Assembly: GCF_014654365.1 (NCBI RefSeq)
Contig: NZ_BNAY01000002.1
Location: 993,728 to 1,057,727 of the forward strand
DNA: 64,000 nucleotides
Source: Amycolatopsis oliviviridis
GTDB lineage: Bacteria; Actinomycetota; Actinomycetes; Mycobacteriales; Pseudonocardiaceae
Direction of reading: 5' to 3'
Part shown: piece after piece, positions 63,049 to 64,000 of the stretch
How the letters are laid out: each line of letters opens with the position of its first letter
Position numbering within the stretch: the first letter of the stretch is position 1
Made by a program: the position numbers and the translations under genes
The notes under the pieces: generated by a model
What the model was told of the DNA's origin: nothing
Databases searched by the model: none
What the model saw: the letters and a program-made list of their open reading frames with translations, nothing else

Positions 63049-64000
63049 ATGCCCGGAATCCTCACGGGCGAGGCGCTGCGCGCGTTCGTGCACGCCCTGC
63101 CCAAGGTCGAACTCCACGTCCACCTCGTCGGTTCGGCAAGCCTGCCCACGGTGCTGGAACTGGCCCGCCGCCGCCCGTCCGCCGGGGTGCCCACCGAGCC
63201 CGCGGACCTCGCCGAGTTCTTCACCTTCCGCGATTTCCCGCATTTCCTCCGCAACTACCTGGCCGTGACGTCGCTGGTGCGCGACGCCCGCGACATCCAC
63301 ACCCTCGTCACCGGGCTGGCGGCCGATCTCGCCGCGCAGAACGCCCGCTACGCCGAAGTGACCGTGACTCCGTACAACCACGTCCTCGACGGCATGCCGG
63401 CCGACGATCTCCTCACCGGGCTCGCCACCGGCCGCGCGGCGGCGCGGGCGGACCACGGGGTGGAACTGGCCTGGTGCTTCGACATTCCCGGTGAGAAGGG
63501 GATCATCGCCGGACGCGAAACGGTCGTGTTCGCGCTCCGCGAACGCCCCGAGGGACTGGTGTCCTTCGGGCTCGGCGGCCCCGAGGTCGGCGTCGGCCGC
63601 GCGCAGTTCGCCCCGTTCTTCACCGCGGCCAGGGAGGCGGGGCTGCACAGCGTCCCGCACGCGGGCGAGACCACCGGACCGGCCACCGTCTGGTCGGCGG
63701 TGCACGATCTCGGCGCCGAGCGGATCGGGCACGGCGTCGGCGCGTACACCGATCCGGCGTTACTGGAACACCTTGCCACGCAAAGGATCCCGCTGGAGGT
63801 CTGCCCGACGTCGAACATCAGGACCGGCCAGTTCCCGTCGATCGGAGCGCATCCCGTAAGGCGCCTGCTCGATCACGGCGTGCTGGTCACGCTGAACACC
63901 GACGACCCGCCGATGTTCGGCGCCACCCTCGACGGCGAGTATGTGGCGGTGGCCGAAACCCTGGGCCTGACCGCGGGCGAAATCGCCCGATTCGCGAAGA
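63049..64000 (+). CDS. add: Adenosine deaminase (truncated by window end)
   Basis: At least 317 residues of an adenosine deaminase-family metalloenzyme, running off the window. Zinc-binding HxH motif: ELHVHLVGS (His23, His25). HAGETTGPATV and the C-terminal VLVTLNTDDPPMFG (metal-binding Asp) complete the active-site set. It hydrolyses adenosine to inosine and ammonia; related families act on adenine or aminodeoxyfutalosine, so substrate is not fixed. The ATG at 63049 has GGGAG nine bases upstream. Confidence 0.88.
   Translation, partial: MPGILTGEALRAFVHALPKVELHVHLVGSASLPTVLELARRRPSAGVPTEPADLAEFFTFRDFPHFLRNYLAVTSLVRDARDIHTLVTGLAADLAAQNARYAEVTVTPYNHVLDGMPADDLLTGLATGRAAARADHGVELAWCFDIPGEKGIIAGRETVVFALRERPEGLVSFGLGGPEVGVGRAQFAPFFTAAREAGLHSVPHAGETTGPATVWSAVHDLGAERIGHGVGAYTDPALLEHLATQRIPLEVCPTSNIRTGQFPSIGAHPVRRLLDHGVLVTLNTDDPPMFGATLDGEYVAVAETLGLTAGEIARFAK

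Noticed and set aside
1-64000. tRNA, rRNA, prophage or insertion-sequence content
   Set aside because: I saw no tRNA-like GGTTCGAATCC arm pattern, no transposase, integrase or phage genes. Weak or divergent examples cannot be excluded without a search tool.

Overview
The window is high-GC DNA of an actinomycete, most likely Amycolatopsis or a close relative in the Pseudonocardiaceae. The reasons are mycobacterial-type gene pairs (recA-recX-DUF3046; an Rv2175c-like gene divergent from a pknL-like kinase gene), a dcw cell-wall cluster with a meso-diaminopimelate-type MurE, actinobacterial LexA boxes and apparently leaderless genes, type VII secretion proteins, and dispersed intergenic palindromes of a kind I associate with Amycolatopsis. 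All calls were made by reading the sequence; no database search was run.

Layout. (1) 1-4.5 kb: a cluster of palindromes, then recX, recA (with a LexA box and a PafBC-like promoter), a DUF3046 gene and a membrane-anchored Hsp70-like ATPase, all on the minus strand. (2) 4.6-14.4 kb: the large helicase Lhr, a peptide deformylase, an ACT-GNAT protein, a double-VOC protein, a mycothiol-dependent isomerase-like protein, a HEPN-domain protein beside a LexA box, a YbaK-type deacylase and a GNAT. (3) 14.4-20.7 kb: an EamA exporter with a structured leader, a DUF885 peptidase, metF, a MerB-like protein, and azlCD divergent from a CGNR zinc-finger gene. (4) 20.9-25.1 kb: a translationally coupled carotenoid operon crtE-crtI-crtB plus a coenzyme-F420-type oxidoreductase. 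(5) 25.2-32.2 kb: a second CGNR regulator divergent from an MFS transporter, the Rv2175c/pknL pair, a hypothetical gene, and an NmrA-like/TetR divergent pair. (6) 32.3-47.4 kb: the dcw cluster, read on the minus strand as mraZ, rsmH, ftsL, ftsI, murE, murF, mraY, murD, ftsW, murG, murC, ftsQ. It is mostly overlapping genes, with no ftsZ after ftsQ. (7) 47.9-52.8 kb: a type VII secretion-associated block (PPE-like, EspG-like, YbaB-like, EspC-like, WXG-type effector candidate, membrane protein) without ESX core genes. (8) 53.1-64 kb: MoxR, DUF58 and a transglutaminase, DUF3040, dinB, a methyltransferase, an orphan ParA-like ATPase, nei2, a candidate leaderless small ORF and a truncated adenosine deaminase.

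How it fits together. The central theme is septal peptidoglycan synthesis: lipid II precursor enzymes, the FtsW/FtsI synthase pair, the FtsQ/FtsL scaffold, and a PASTA kinase nearby. MraZ probably autoregulates the cluster through an unusually large set of GTGGGG-type direct repeats. A second theme is DNA repair: recA, recX, lhr, dinB, nei2 and two LexA boxes.

The most unusual non-coding content is at least five families of large intergenic palindromes. Most sit at gene 3' ends, and several supply the stop codon of the neighbouring gene. Other regulatory candidates are operators in divergent regulator/transporter promoters, a long structured element between mraZ and rsmH, and a tandem/inverted repeat between ftsI and murE.
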